Positions 35,180 to 44,173 of a stretch of DNA of 64,000 nt are shown in pieces. Position 1 is the first letter of the stretch; the number at the start of each line of letters is the position of its first letter. This DNA comes from Actinomycetota bacterium (lineage in GTDB: Bacteria; Actinomycetota; Actinomycetes; Mycobacteriales; Mycobacteriaceae), in NCBI GenBank assembly GCA_018268465.1, contig JAFDWN010000016.1, positions 62,001 through 126,000 on the forward strand. The letters run 5' to 3'. The position numbers and the translations under genes were made by a program. The notes under the pieces are model-generated. The model did no database searches, was not told where the DNA came from, and saw only the letters and a program-made list of their open reading frames with translations.

Positions 35180-36007
35180 TCAGAACGCCGGCCACGGGAT
35201 GGGGCGGCGGCGGTCCGGACTGGGCATCACCGGATTATTCAGCAGCGCAACGATTCTGGTGTCCAACGCGTCCAGCTCACGGTCGGTGACGTGAGCGCAG
35301 ATGCTGTCGGCGAGCTCGCCGTGCAACGCCTCGCGCAGCGCCGAGACGGCCTGCAGTGTCTCGTCGTCGACGGGTTTGCCCGCCCACCCCCACAGCACGG
35401 TACGCAATTTGTCCTCGACGTGCAGGCTCACGCCGTGGTCCACGCCGTACACTCCGCCGTCGACACCGGTCAGGATGTGTCCACCCTTGCGGTCGGCGTT
35501 GTTGATCAGCACGTCGAACACCGCCATGCGGCGCAGCCGCACGTCGTCGGCATGCACCAGGATGACTTCCTCACCGGAGTAGTCGTAGGCCCGCAGGACG
35601 GGCAGATAACCCGGCGGAATGTGGCCCGCGGGAAACAGATCGACGAGGTCCGGCCCGTCCTGGGGTTCGTCCCGATCGTCGTCGCCGGGCTGATCCACCC
35701 AGCGCTGCACCATCCCCGCGCCGGCGGGGCCGTCGCGAATAATGGTGTACGGCACGATGTTCCAGCCGAGTGCGGCCGAGACCAGGTAGGCCGCCATCTC
35801 CCGGCCCGCCAGGGTGCCGTCGGGGAAGTCCCACAGCGGCGCCTCCCCGGCGACCGGCTTGTACACGCAGTGCACGGCGCGGCCGTCGAGATGGGCTTCG
35901 CATAGGAAGGTGCCGTTGCTCGCGGAGCGGATTCGTCCGATGACGGTCAGCTCGCCCCGCCGCAGGGCCTCGCAGTCGCCGGATTCGCCGTCAGCTGTCG
36001 GTGTCAT
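35180..36007 (-). CDS. SCO1664-family phosphatidylinositol-kinase-like protein
   Basis: The 275-residue protein corresponds to Rv2133c. It has a protein-kinase-like fold related to PI3/PI4 kinases and HipA: CVYKPVAGEAPLWDFP supplies the ATP-binding Lys, and RRMAVFDVLINNADRKGGHIL holds the catalytic Asp/Asn, followed by VYGVDHGVSLH as the metal-binding DxH loop. A small-molecule or protein kinase role is inferred. The ATG at 36007 overlaps the end of the DUF3090 gene by 17 bases, and the pair is conserved across actinobacteria. Confidence 0.83.
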   Translation of the reverse strand: MTPTADGESGDCEALRRGELTVIGRIRSASNGTFLCEAHLDGRAVHCVYKPVAGEAPLWDFPDGTLAGREMAAYLVSAALGWNIVPYTIIRDGPAGAGMVQRWVDQPGDDDRDEPQDGPDLVDLFPAGHIPPGYLPVLRAYDYSGEEVILVHADDVRLRRMAVFDVLINNADRKGGHILTGVDGGVYGVDHGVSLHVEDKLRTVLWGWAGKPVDDETLQAVSALREALHGELADSICAHVTDRELDALDTRIVALLNNPVMPSPDRRRPIPWPAF

Positions 36008-36578
36008 CGCCGGATCCGGCAATGGCCCCGCGCCGGTAACCGTTGGTGCGCACACAGATGTGGCCCTCGGGATCCAGGGGTTCCTCGCACAGCGGGCAGG
36101 GCGGGCGGCCCGCCGAGATGACCCGATTGGACCGCGTCGCGAACTGGCGGGCCGATTCGGGGGTCAGGAACACCCGCACCGCGTCCGGTCCCTCTTCGGC
36201 GTCGTCGAGCACCACCGACGCATCGAACTCCGTGTCGGACACGGCAAGCAGTTCCACCACGATGGTCTGCGCCTCCGAATCCCACCCCAGCCCCATGGTG
36301 CCCACCCGGAACTCGGCGTCCACGGGTGTCACGAGCGGACTCAGATCGTCGACCTCGCCGGTGTCGGGCGGGATCGGGGTGCCGAACCTGCGGTTGATCT
36401 CCAACAGCAGCGCGGCGATACGCTCCGCCAGCACGGCGACCTGCTGCTTCTCCAGCACCACCGACACCACCCGCTTGTCGTGTACGGCCTGCAGGTAGAA
36501 GGTCCGATTGCCGGGTTGCCCAACGGTCCCGGCCACAAAGCGGTCGGGCATGCGGAAGACGTGGATTGCGCGGGACAT
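35991..36578 (-). CDS. DUF3090 family protein with zinc-ribbon-like tail
   Basis: The 195-residue protein is the Rv2134c orthologue by position and length. SRAIHVFRMPDRFVAGTVGQ opens the DUF3090 domain. The C-terminus holds CPLCEEPLDPEGHICVRTNG, with three Cys and a His as a probable zinc site. GGAGG is about eight bases before the ATG, fixing the start. It precedes and overlaps the kinase-like gene, suggesting the two products work together; what they do is unknown. Confidence 0.88.
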   Translation of the reverse strand: MSRAIHVFRMPDRFVAGTVGQPGNRTFYLQAVHDKRVVSVVLEKQQVAVLAERIAALLLEINRRFGTPIPPDTGEVDDLSPLVTPVDAEFRVGTMGLGWDSEAQTIVVELLAVSDTEFDASVVLDDAEEGPDAVRVFLTPESARQFATRSNRVISAGRPPCPLCEEPLDPEGHICVRTNGYRRGAIAGSGDDTDS

Positions 36579-36655
36579 GGCAACCTCCAAAATACCGGTA
36601 CGGGCTCCGCCGCCGTAATCGTCCGGTCACCCGGCCCGGCGGCGCGTCCGCGCTG

Positions 36656-37366
36656 TCAATCGGTGGAGCCGCCCACGACCGCGTCCTCGGCCGGCACGCC
36701 CGCGTCGGCGCCGTCCTCCGCGGCCTTGGGGGCGGGGGCGAGCAGGCCCGATGTGAGCTGTGCCCCAGTGTGGTTGACGTGCATCACGAATGGACGCAGC
36801 GGGGTGTAACGGATCACACTCAGCGACGCCGGATCAGCGGTGATCCGCTGGAAACTGTCCAGGTGGGTGCCGAGCGCATCGGCAACCACCGCCTTGATGA
36901 CGTCCCCGTGGGTGCAGGCCACCCACAGCACGTCGGCGTCGTACCGGGCACGCAGGGCCCGGTCGTGCTCACGCACCGCGGCCACGGCGCGGGCCTGCAC
37001 CTGCGCCAGACCCTCGCCGTCGGGGAACACCGCCGCGCTTGGCTGCTGTTGCACCACCGCCCACAGCGGTTCCTTCACCAGCTCACCGAGTTTGCGACCC
37101 GTCCAGCTGCCGTAGTCGACCTCCGAGAGCCCGTCCTCGATGACCGGTTCCAGGCCCAGCGCGGACGCCAGCGGCTCCACGGTGCGCCGGCAGCGGAGCA
37201 GCGGGGAACACACGATCGCGCGGATGGGCAGCGCGCCGATCCGCTCCACGACGGCCGCGGCCTGTTCGCGCCCCTTGTCGTCGAGATCGACGCCGTCGGC
37301 GCGCCCGGCCAGGGTATGGGCGGTGTTCGACGTCGAACGACCATGCCGCAATAGGATGACGGTCAC
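36656..37366 (-). CDS. Histidine phosphatase family protein (MSMEG_4193-type phosphomutase)
   Basis: The 236-residue member of the phosphoglycerate-mutase branch has the catalytic LLRHGRSTSN near the start and the second His in CTHGDVIKAVV. SEVDYGSWTGRKLGEL is the substrate loop. GAGGAG precedes the GTG start. It corresponds to Rv2135c, reported as an acid phosphatase-like protein and not a true mutase. It lies 28 bases after uppP and ahead of DUF3090. Confidence 0.88.
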   Translation of the reverse strand: MTVILLRHGRSTSNTAHTLAGRADGVDLDDKGREQAAAVVERIGALPIRAIVCSPLLRCRRTVEPLASALGLEPVIEDGLSEVDYGSWTGRKLGELVKEPLWAVVQQQPSAAVFPDGEGLAQVQARAVAAVREHDRALRARYDADVLWVACTHGDVIKAVVADALGTHLDSFQRITADPASLSVIRYTPLRPFVMHVNHTGAQLTSGLLAPAPKAAEDGADAGVPAEDAVVGGSTD

Positions 37367-37394
37367 ATCGGCTCCTCGAAGGGACATTCGCGGG

Positions 37395-38225
37395 TCAACT
37401 TGCGGCCACCACTCCGGTACCCAGCAGGATGAGCACCGTCACACCGGCCACCACGCGGTAGCCGACGAACCAGTACATGCTGTGACGCACCAGGAACCGC
37501 AGGAACCAGGCCACCGCGGCGAACCCGACGACGAACGCGATCAGTGTGGCGACCAGCAGCTGGGCACCGGTGGCGCGCATCCCCTCCCCGACCGGGTTGA
37601 ACGCGTCGGGCAGCGAGAACAGACCCGACGCGAACACCGCGGGGATGGCGAGGAGAAATCCGAACCGGGCGGCCAGCTCCCGATCCAGGCCGAGGAAGAG
37701 ACCGGCGCTGATGGTGGCACCGGAACGCGACACCCCGGGAATCAGCGCCAGGCACTGCGACAGCCCGACGATCACGCTGTCGCGCCAGGTGAGACGGTCG
37801 ACATTGCGGGTCTGCCTGCCGAAGTATTCGGCCGCGGCGATGACGGCCGAGAACAGCACCAGCGCGGATGCGACCAGCCACAGATTGCGTGCCCCGGTGC
37901 GGATCTCGTCCTTGAACAGCAGGCCGACGACGCCGATCGGGATGGTGCCGATGATCACATACCAACCCAGCCGGTAGTCCGTGTCGCGGTGCCCGGGCGT
38001 GAACAGACCGCGCACCCATGCGGTGACGATGCGGCCGATGTCGCGGGCGAAGTACAGCAGGACGGCCAGTTCCGTGCCGAGCTGGGTGACCGCGGTGAAC
38101 GACGCACCCGCGTCACCGGCGAAGAACAGCCGGGAAGCGATCGCGAGGTGACCGGACGACGAGATGGGCAGGAATTCGGTGAGACCCTGCAGCACCGCAA
38201 GTACCACCACCTGCAGCCACGACAT
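37395..38225 (-). CDS. uppP: Undecaprenyl-diphosphatase (bacitracin resistance type)
   Basis: The 276-residue membrane enzyme recycles the undecaprenyl carrier by removing the terminal phosphate of undecaprenyl diphosphate. [14 protein letters not shown] is the catalytic E-rich motif and [10 protein letters not shown] the second signature, both placed in the membrane between re-entrant helices. It is the Rv2136c orthologue. I chose [11 protein letters not shown] by comparison with that protein; a GTG six codons earlier keeps the frame. No strong ribosome-binding site distinguishes them. Confidence 0.93.
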   Translation of the reverse strand: MSWLQVVVLAVLQGLTEFLPISSSGHLAIASRLFFAGDAGASFTAVTQLGTELAVLLYFARDIGRIVTAWVRGLFTPGHRDTDYRLGWYVIIGTIPIGVVGLLFKDEIRTGARNLWLVASALVLFSAVIAAAEYFGRQTRNVDRLTWRDSVIVGLSQCLALIPGVSRSGATISAGLFLGLDRELAARFGFLLAIPAVFASGLFSLPDAFNPVGEGMRATGAQLLVATLIAFVVGFAAVAWFLRFLVRHSMYWFVGYRVVAGVTVLILLGTGVVAAS

Positions 38226-38279
38226 CGCCGGTACGTCCGTCACGACGACTGACCGTACCCGCGCGCCGGGCCCGGTGCG

Positions 38280-38603
38280 TCAGCGCGCGGCGCGTCCGAC
38301 GGGTTGAGCGGCCGCGACGGCGTCGCGAACGGCCGCGGCGAGGCTGCGCTCGTCGGTCAGGTCGATGTCGGTCAGCTTGCGGGTGCATACCGCGACCACG
38401 TCCTCGGCCTGCGGCACCGGACCCGCCACCCGCGGCCGGTACACCTCGACCACGAGTACGTGGCGCTCGACCGGGAACTCGACGTGGAAGGAGAAGGTGC
38501 GGCCATCCCCTACCTGGCCAAATCCACTGGCGTGTACACCAGTGGAGATATCCTCGATAGCAAACTCCTGATTCTCCAGATCCCGGTCCGCTGCGAGGGT
38601 CAT
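38280..38603 (-). CDS. Conserved mycobacterial protein (Rv2137c position)
   Basis: The 107-residue soluble protein has mixed strands then helix (HVEFPVERHVLVVEVYRP, followed by a helical tail ending PVGRAAR). There is no recognised domain. Its position between uppP and the LppL-like gene matches Rv2137c. It is divergent from the lipoprotein gene with 123 bases between. Function unknown. Confidence 0.65.
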   Translation of the reverse strand: MTLAADRDLENQEFAIEDISTGVHASGFGQVGDGRTFSFHVEFPVERHVLVVEVYRPRVAGPVPQAEDVVAVCTRKLTDIDLTDERSLAAAVRDAVAAAQPVGRAAR

Positions 38604-38726
38604 GGCCGAACAATACCGCCGGGTTTCATGTCAGGTGGGCAAGACATGACGAAATGGTCCGGACGGTCTTGCTTAGACTTGCTGGTCGACCTCCCACCCG
38701 CGCCAGGACGAAACCGAGAGAGCCTC

Positions 38727-39761
38727 TTGCCGAACCGCTGCACCGTCGCTGGTCGACGATTCCGCGTCGGTGTCGCCGTCCTGGGGATCGTCGCCGCGGC
38801 GGGATGCTCCTCCGACGCGCTCGACGCGCCGCCGCCGACGATCGTGCCGGCCGAGGCGGCGGTGTCACCGCCGGTCACCGGGACGCCCGCCGGTGCGGTC
38901 CGGCCCCTCGACGGCCACGCCCAGGCCGCGGTGTTCGATGCCGCGACCCGGTCGCTGGTGGTGCTGAGCCCGGCACCGGCCGGTCAGTCGACGGTGACGG
39001 TGCTGACCGGAACGGCCACACCGCGACCGGTGCCCCTGCCCTCGGCGGCGACGGCGATCGCCGGTGATGGCGAGGGCGCGGTCTACCTGTCGACCCGCGG
39101 CGGCTACTTCCGGGTGGACATCGCCGACGGCAGCACCACCCGGATGGACGTCGAAGGCCGCCAGGACACGGATTTCACCGCCATCGCCCGCCGCTCCGAC
39201 GGCAGGCTCGTCCTGGGCAGCGTTGACGGCACGGTCTACACGCTGGACTCCGACACCACCGTGGGCGCCGAGGTCAAGGCCTTCGCCAGAGTGGATTCGA
39301 TTGTCACCCAAGGCGATGTCGCAGTGGTGCTGGACCGCGCGCAGACGTCGGTGACGGCGCTGGATCCCAGCGGGACGAAGGTCGGGCAGGCGCTGCGGGC
39401 CGGCGAAGGTGCGACGACGATCGCCGCGGATCCGCAGGGCCGGGTGCTGGCCACCGACACCCGCGGCGGGGCGTTGCTGGTGTTCAGCATCGACCCGCTG
39501 ATCCTGCGCCAGCGCTATCCGGTCCCCGACGCCCCGTACGGGGTCACCGGCTCGCCACAGTGGACGTGGGTGTCACAGACCGCGGCCAACACGGTGATTG
39601 GTTACGATCTGGCCACCGGCATCCCCGTCGAGAAGGTGCGATATCGAACCGTGCGACAACCCGATTCCCTCGCGTTCGACGATCGCACCGGCACGCTGTA
39701 CGTGGTGTCGGGCTCGGGAGCGGGTGTGCAGGTCATCGCGGACGCGACGGTCGGACCGTGA
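38727..39761 (+). CDS. lppL: LppL-like lipoprotein with beta-propeller pattern
   Basis: The 344-residue protein starts at TTG with GAGAG six bases upstream. The signal peptide ends in the Ala-Ala-Gly-Cys lipobox (Cys about 27), weaker than consensus since Ala replaces Leu at -3. The rest repeats short strands of the type GEGAVYLSTRGGYFRVDIADG and DGRLVLGSVDGTVYTLD, as in six- or seven-bladed propellers. This is the Rv2138 (lppL) position upstream of pyrD. Likely an extracytoplasmic binding scaffold; ligand unknown. Confidence 0.75.
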   Translation: MPNRCTVAGRRFRVGVAVLGIVAAAGCSSDALDAPPPTIVPAEAAVSPPVTGTPAGAVRPLDGHAQAAVFDAATRSLVVLSPAPAGQSTVTVLTGTATPRPVPLPSAATAIAGDGEGAVYLSTRGGYFRVDIADGSTTRMDVEGRQDTDFTAIARRSDGRLVLGSVDGTVYTLDSDTTVGAEVKAFARVDSIVTQGDVAVVLDRAQTSVTALDPSGTKVGQALRAGEGATTIAADPQGRVLATDTRGGALLVFSIDPLILRQRYPVPDAPYGVTGSPQWTWVSQTAANTVIGYDLATGIPVEKVRYRTVRQPDSLAFDDRTGTLYVVSGSGAGVQVIADATVGP

Positions 39762-40030
39762 TGCGCGGCGGTGAGGAGCAGAAGCTGCCCCGCGGACGCA
39801 TGCCGGCTGCCTGGGAGAGCGAACTGTCCGACGACTACGAGTGGATTCCCCTGCGGCTGCCGCCCGATGTGACGAGGATCAGCGCGTCGACGCGGCTGTC
39901 CATCGAGGCCGAGTATCGGGGTTGGGAACTCACCCGGGTGCGGGCCTACACCGACGGCAGTCGCCGGGTTCTGCTGCGCAGGAAGAAGACCGCGGGTTCG
40001 CCGGGCACCCCCGACCAGCCGGCCATGTAG
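39761..40030 (+). CDS. DUF5703 family small protein
   Basis: The 89-residue protein begins at an ATG overlapping the last base of the preceding stop. DDYEWIPLRLPPDVTRISASTRLSIEAEYRGWELTRVRAYTDGSRRVLLRRK is the compact domain, a predicted beta-sheet of about 55 residues. It is followed directly by pyrD with no gap, so all three plus-strand genes look co-transcribed. Function unknown. Confidence 0.75.
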   Translation: MRGGEEQKLPRGRMPAAWESELSDDYEWIPLRLPPDVTRISASTRLSIEAEYRGWELTRVRAYTDGSRRVLLRRKKTAGSPGTPDQPAM

Positions 40031-41098
40031 ATGATGTACGCACTCGTCCGCCGGGCCCTGTTCCTGGCCCCGCCGGAGCGGATCCACACCTGGGTGTTCG
40101 CGCTGCTGCGGTTGGCGGCGTTGCCCGCCCCGCTGCGCCGGGCGCTGGCACGCAGCCTCGCCCCGCGCGACCCGACGCTGGCCAGCACCGTGTTCGGGGT
40201 GCGGTTTCCCGGGCCGCTCGGCCTGGCGGCCGGATTCGACAAGGACGGCCTCGGCCTCGACGTGTGGGGCGCGCTGGGTTTCGGATTCGCCGAGATCGGG
40301 ACGGTGACCGCCCAGCCGCAGCCGGGCAATCCCGAGCCGCGGCTGTTCCGGCTGCCCGGCGATCGTGGGCTGCTCAATCGGATGGGGTTCAACAACCACG
40401 GCGCGGGTGAACTGGCGGCGCGCCTGGCCCGGCACACCCCCACCGTGCCGATCGGGGTCAACATCGGCAAGACCAAGATCACCCCCGCCGGCGAGGCTGT
40501 CGACGACTACCGGGCCAGTGCGCGGCTGGTCGGTCCGCTGGCGGCGTTCGTCGTGGTCAACGTCAGCTCACCGAACACCCCGGGCCTGCGCGATCTGCAG
40601 GCCGTCGAGTCGTTGCGGCCGATCCTGGCTGCCGTGCAGGCCGAGACCACCGCGCCGGTGCTGGTGAAGATCGCACCCGACCTGTCCGACGCCGACGTCG
40701 ACGCGATCGCCGACCTGGCTCTCGAACTCGGCCTGGCCGGCATCGTCGCCACCAACACCACGGTGTCGCGCGAGGGCCTCGTCACACCCGGCGTCGGGGA
40801 ACTCGGGACGGGCGGCGTTTCCGGCCCGCCCGTCGCGCACCGGTCGCTGGAGGTGCTGCGCCGGCTGTACCACCGCGTCGGCGACCGCCTCGTGCTGATC
40901 AGTGTCGGTGGCATCGAGACGGCCGACGACGCGTGGCAGCGCATCGTGGCGGGGGCCGCGCTGCTGGAGGGCTACACGGGGTTCGTCTACGGCGGCGGGC
41001 TGTGGGCCAAACACATCCACGACGGCATCGCACGGCGCCTGCGCGAAGGCGGGTTCGCCTCGCTGAGCGACGCCGTCGGCTCGGGTGCGCGGCGCTGA
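40031..41098 (+). CDS. pyrD: Dihydroorotate dehydrogenase (quinone), class 2
   Basis: The 355-residue membrane-associated flavoenzyme of pyrimidine synthesis oxidises dihydroorotate with quinone as acceptor. The N-terminal helices (1-45) form the quinone tunnel that defines class 2. [17 protein letters not shown] and [14 protein letters not shown] (catalytic Ser region) are FMN/substrate motifs, and [13 protein letters not shown] binds the FMN phosphate. Rv2139 orthologue. Two adjacent ATG codons are both usable. Confidence 0.96.
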   Translation: MMYALVRRALFLAPPERIHTWVFALLRLAALPAPLRRALARSLAPRDPTLASTVFGVRFPGPLGLAAGFDKDGLGLDVWGALGFGFAEIGTVTAQPQPGNPEPRLFRLPGDRGLLNRMGFNNHGAGELAARLARHTPTVPIGVNIGKTKITPAGEAVDDYRASARLVGPLAAFVVVNVSSPNTPGLRDLQAVESLRPILAAVQAETTAPVLVKIAPDLSDADVDAIADLALELGLAGIVATNTTVSREGLVTPGVGELGTGGVSGPPVAHRSLEVLRRLYHRVGDRLVLISVGGIETADDAWQRIVAGAALLEGYTGFVYGGGLWAKHIHDGIARRLREGGFASLSDAVGSGARR

Positions 41099-41105
41099 CG
41101 CGCTC

Positions 41106-41636
41106 CTAATTCTGTTCGTAGGTGCCGTGGATGACGGCGCGCGCAATGGCATGGCCGAACAGGTTGAAGCCGAGGCAGGCCGGGGTGGCAGCCTCGGGCA
41201 GGTCGAGCTTCTCCACGCCGACGGCGTGGACGGCGATGTAGTAGCGGTGCGGTCCGTGTCCCGCCGGGGGCGCCGCGCCGACGAATCGGCGCAGGCCGGC
41301 ATCGTTGGCCAAGGTGAGTGCGTCACCGGGCAATTCGCTTCCGTCGCCGACACCCTCCGGCAGATCGGTCACCGTCGCGGGCAGGTTGGCGACGGCCCAG
41401 TGCCAGAATCCCGACCCGGTGGGCGCGTCGGGGTCATACATCGTCACCGCGAAGCTGCGGGTCTCCTCGGGGAAGCCCGACCAGCTCAGCTGAGGTGAGG
41501 CATCTTCGCCCCCGGCGCCCATCAATCCACTCACCTGCGGGTTCGACAGCGGCTGACCGTCGCGTACGGACTCCGAGGTGAGTGTGAAGGTGGGCAGCTG
41601 GGGCAGGAAGTCGTAGGGGTTGAACGGGACGGCCAT
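41106..41636 (-). CDS. YbhB/YbcL-family PEBP-like protein (TB18.6)
   Basis: The 176-residue protein has the same length as Rv2140c (TB18.6). The phosphatidylethanolamine-binding fold is marked by [34 protein letters not shown] and the C-terminal [17 protein letters not shown]. The conserved anion pocket is formed by the Asp-Pro-Asp-Ala-Pro and His residues. The biological ligand is unsettled in mycobacteria. It converges with pyrD, with seven bases between stops, and follows the M20 gene by 24 bases. Confidence 0.93.
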   Translation of the reverse strand: MAVPFNPYDFLPQLPTFTLTSESVRDGQPLSNPQVSGLMGAGGEDASPQLSWSGFPEETRSFAVTMYDPDAPTGSGFWHWAVANLPATVTDLPEGVGDGSELPGDALTLANDAGLRRFVGAAPPAGHGPHRYYIAVHAVGVEKLDLPEAATPACLGFNLFGHAIARAVIHGTYEQN

Positions 41637-41660
41637 GGTGTCCTTTCGCGGTTGGGTGAT

Positions 41661-42986
41661 TCAGCAGTCGGTCAGGAAGCGTTGCAGGACATCGGTGCCG
41701 AATGTCAGCGAGTCCACCGGCACCCGCTCGTCGACGCCGTGGAACAGGGCGGCGAAATCCAGCTCGGGCGGCAGCCGCAGCGGGATGAACCCGAAACAGC
41801 GAATTCCTAAGCGCGCGAAGTGCTTTGCATCGGTACCGCCGGAGAGCATGTACGGTACCGCACGGGCGTCGGGATCGGCGGCCAGCAACGCCGCGTTCAT
41901 CGCCTCGACGAGATCGCCGTCGAAAGTCGTCTCGTAGGACGGCAGCTCGGTGACCCATTCCCTGGCCACGTCGGGACCGATCAGTTCGTCCACTTCGGCC
42001 TCGAAGGCACGCTGGCGCCCCGGCACCACCCGGCAGTCCACCACCGCCTGCGCGGTCGCCGGGATCACGTTGGCCTTGTACCCCGCCGAGAGCATGGTGG
42101 GGTTGGCGGTGTCGCGCAGTGTGGCACCGATGATGCGGGCGATCGGACCGAGTTTGGCGATCGCGCCGTCCAGGTCCGGCGAGGCGGGATCGAAGGTGTA
42201 ACCGGTCTCCTCGGCCACCGCGGCCAGGAACTGAGCGACCGCGTCATGCAGCACGATCGGGAACTGGTGACGGCCCAGTTTCGCCACGGCCTCCGCGACG
42301 GTCGTGACGGCGTTCTCGCCGTGGACGAACGAGCCGTGCCCGGCGCGCCCGCGCGCGGTCAGCCGCATCCACAGCATGCCCTTCTCGGCGGTTTCGATGA
42401 GGTAGAGGCGGCGTTCACCGCCGTCGCGGCGCGGCACTGTCAGTGAATAGCCGCCGACCTCGCCGACCGCCTCGGTAATGCCGTCGAACAGGTCGGGCCG
42501 GTTCTCCACCAGCCACTTGGCGCCGTATTTGCCGCCGGCCTCTTCGTCGGCGACGAATGCGAACACCAGGTCGCGCGGCGGCACGATGCCCGCGCGTTTG
42601 AAGTGCCGCGCGACGGCGATCATCATGCCGATCATGTTCTTCATGTCGACTGCGCCGCGACCCCAGACGTAGCCGTCCTCGACCGCGCCGGAGAACGGGT
42701 GCACGCTCCAGTCGGCGGCCTCGGCCGGCACCACGTCCAGATGCCCGTGCACCAGCAGCGCGCCCCGGGTGCGATCGGCACCGGCCAACCGCACGAAGAC
42801 GTTGCCCCGGCCCGGTGCGCCCGACTCGACGTATTCGGTCTGGTAGCCGACTTCCTCGAGCTGTGCGGCCACCCACTGCGCGCAGGCCGCCTCCCCCTTG
42901 GTGGTGGACAACTCGCCCGTGTTGGACGTGTCGAATCGGATCAACGCACTGACAAGATCGACCACTTCATCCTCGGGACCAGTCAC
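41661..42986 (-). CDS. M20-family metallohydrolase (Rv2141c-like)
   Basis: The 441-residue di-zinc amidohydrolase/peptidase has zinc ligands in LLVHGHLDVVP, GRGAVDMKN (bridging Asp) and VADEEAGGKYGA (general base and ligand Glu), with a final His in LSGGTDAKHFARLG. The lid/dimer domain is about 190-310. It is related to DapE/ArgE and carboxypeptidase G2; the substrate is an N-acyl amino acid or dipeptide by family, not determined. It starts with GTG. In this genome it is the last gene of the M. tuberculosis-collinear block before the accessory region. Confidence 0.9.
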   Translation of the reverse strand: MTGPEDEVVDLVSALIRFDTSNTGELSTTKGEAACAQWVAAQLEEVGYQTEYVESGAPGRGNVFVRLAGADRTRGALLVHGHLDVVPAEAADWSVHPFSGAVEDGYVWGRGAVDMKNMIGMMIAVARHFKRAGIVPPRDLVFAFVADEEAGGKYGAKWLVENRPDLFDGITEAVGEVGGYSLTVPRRDGGERRLYLIETAEKGMLWMRLTARGRAGHGSFVHGENAVTTVAEAVAKLGRHQFPIVLHDAVAQFLAAVAEETGYTFDPASPDLDGAIAKLGPIARIIGATLRDTANPTMLSAGYKANVIPATAQAVVDCRVVPGRQRAFEAEVDELIGPDVAREWVTELPSYETTFDGDLVEAMNAALLAADPDARAVPYMLSGGTDAKHFARLGIRCFGFIPLRLPPELDFAALFHGVDERVPVDSLTFGTDVLQRFLTDC

Positions 42987-43075
42987 GTCACCTTTCCTAC
43001 ACCGTCGCGGTCTTCGGTGCGGACACCGGGTTTTGGTCCCGGCGGTTCCATCCGATAGCCTTAGCTGCCCAGCGA

Positions 43076-43161
43076 GTCCGAGTGGCGGAATGGCAGACGC
43101 GCTAGCTTGAGGTGCTAGTGCCCTATTAACGGGCGTGGGGGTTCAAGTCCCCCCTCGGACA
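43076..43161 (+). tRNA. tRNA-Leu(GAG)
   Basis: The acceptor stem GTCCGAG (43076-43082) pairs with CTCGGAC (43154-43160) plus discriminator A. The D-arm TGGCGGAATGGCAGACGC is typical of class II tRNA-Leu. The anticodon stem CTAGC/GCTAG encloses loop TTGAGGT, giving anticodon GAG. A long variable arm (TGCCC...GGGCG) and a T-arm GGGGG-TTCAAGT-CCCCC follow. CCA is not encoded. It borders the accessory region on its left side, a usual place for integrative elements. Confidence 0.95.
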
Positions 43162-43249
43162 CAACCGGCGACACGACCCAGGTCGGCCGTCGCCTCAACC
43201 CCTCGCAGGTGGGGATCGCAGTCAAGCCGCAGCCCCAGGCTGATGTACT

Positions 43250-43548
43250 CGCGTCTCGTACCCAGCGGCGAGGTTGGGTCAACGCGAACGGTTCGGCGAG
43301 CACATCCCACGCATCACGGTGATCGTCAGTTCGCCCGGTGCGGTGGCGGCGATCGTCAGCCGATCGGCGCGCCGCGCCGCGGCCGGCGCATCGGACCGTT
43401 TGTGCCAATCGGCCAAGGATTGGCCGGTGACGATCCGCACCGCCAGAACATCGGTGGACCTGCCGATGCGAGCGGAGCGCACCGTCGGGATGAGGGTTCG
43501 CTCGGCGAGAGTGGCGGTCGCTGACTCCGCCAACATCGCTGCCCTCAG
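43250..43548 (-). pseudogene. Decayed fragment of an FtsK/TraSA-like DNA translocase
   Basis: Reading leftwards, the frame gives LIPTVRSARIGRSTDVLAVR, then IVTGQSLADWHKRSDA and APGELTITVMRG. This is the N-terminal pattern of FtsK-like transfer proteins from actinomycete integrative and conjugative elements. A one-base deletion near 43310 shifts the frame; the next frame continues DVLAEPFAL, restoring the expected RG-DVLAEPF. No ATPase domain remains. The assignment rests on pattern memory, not on alignment, and the left limit is uncertain. Confidence 0.45.
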
Positions 43549-43551
43549 CGT

Positions 43552-44004
43552 CTATCGCAATCGAATTAGCTTGCCCCGCCGCCCGTTCGAATGACGGGAT
43601 CTGCTTGCTAGGTGAAGTTCAGGGTGCTCGTAGGTAGTGGGTGAGCGCATTCCGATTGCTGAATGCCCACGTTGATGACTATGGAATCCCATCCATTTGT
43701 CAACTGCTGCAACCAATCCAGACTTCGTTACGAAGGTGTGCCGGTAGTGGAACTCGTGTTTGAACGTCGGCCACGACGATTCGGCGCCGGCGTTGTCCCA
43801 GATGCCGGTGGCCCCCATGGGCGGCGCAGACCGTGCCGTGAACACGCCGCAGCCCTGTCGTGGGAGGTTGCGCCCCACCATCGCCGACGCCACCAAGCCG
43901 GCTTCGGCCGGTTGACCACCGAGCCACCACTCGGCCCCGGCCCGGTCGGGCTGCAGGCGTTGGCCGGTCACCTCCAACCCGGGGCTCGTCGAGGCGACAG
44001 CCAC
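43552..44004 (-). mobile_element. IS3-family transposase OrfB remnant (C-terminal part)
   Basis: The minus-strand frame ends with a recognisable integrase-core tail: GIWDNAGAESSWPTFKHEF, YRHTFVTKSGLVAAVDKW and HQRGHSAIGMRSPTTYEHPE. The Glu in DNAGAES is the last residue of the DDE triad. Upstream, pieces such as NRPKP-LVASAM appear split over two frames and the first two Asp are missing, so it is inactive. No terminal inverted repeats were found around it. It marks past insertion or deletion at this junction. Confidence 0.75.
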
Positions 44005-44173
44005 CCCTACACCCTCATCTGCCGCACCCTCATCTGCAAAGAGCCAGATTCGTCGTGATGCTCCAGTTCAGCCGATGATCGTCCCGCATGTGGGGATACG
44101 CTCTGTTGCGTTGCGCGACTCTGTCCGACCGCGTTCTCGTGTGTAGATGCCCGACGCTTGATGAGGATGCCCC
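44005..44173 (+). promoter_or_regulatory. Leader region of the cyanophycin operon
   Basis: These 169 bases lie between the transposase remnant and cphA and hold no supported gene. The base composition is noticeably less GC-rich than the flanks. GAGG sits seven bases before the cphA ATG as the ribosome-binding site. I could not assign a sigma-A-type -35/-10 with confidence, and no operator was recognised. Confidence 0.4.

Noticed and set aside
37325-37338. GTTCGACGTCGAAC palindrome as a LexA box
   Set aside because: The half sites are in the reverse order and spacing of the mycobacterial SOS box, and it lies inside the phosphomutase coding sequence.
43274-43594. Plus-strand open frame after the tRNA as a real gene
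   Set aside because: The minus strand in the same place carries the recognisable translocase fragment; the plus frame shows no family pattern.
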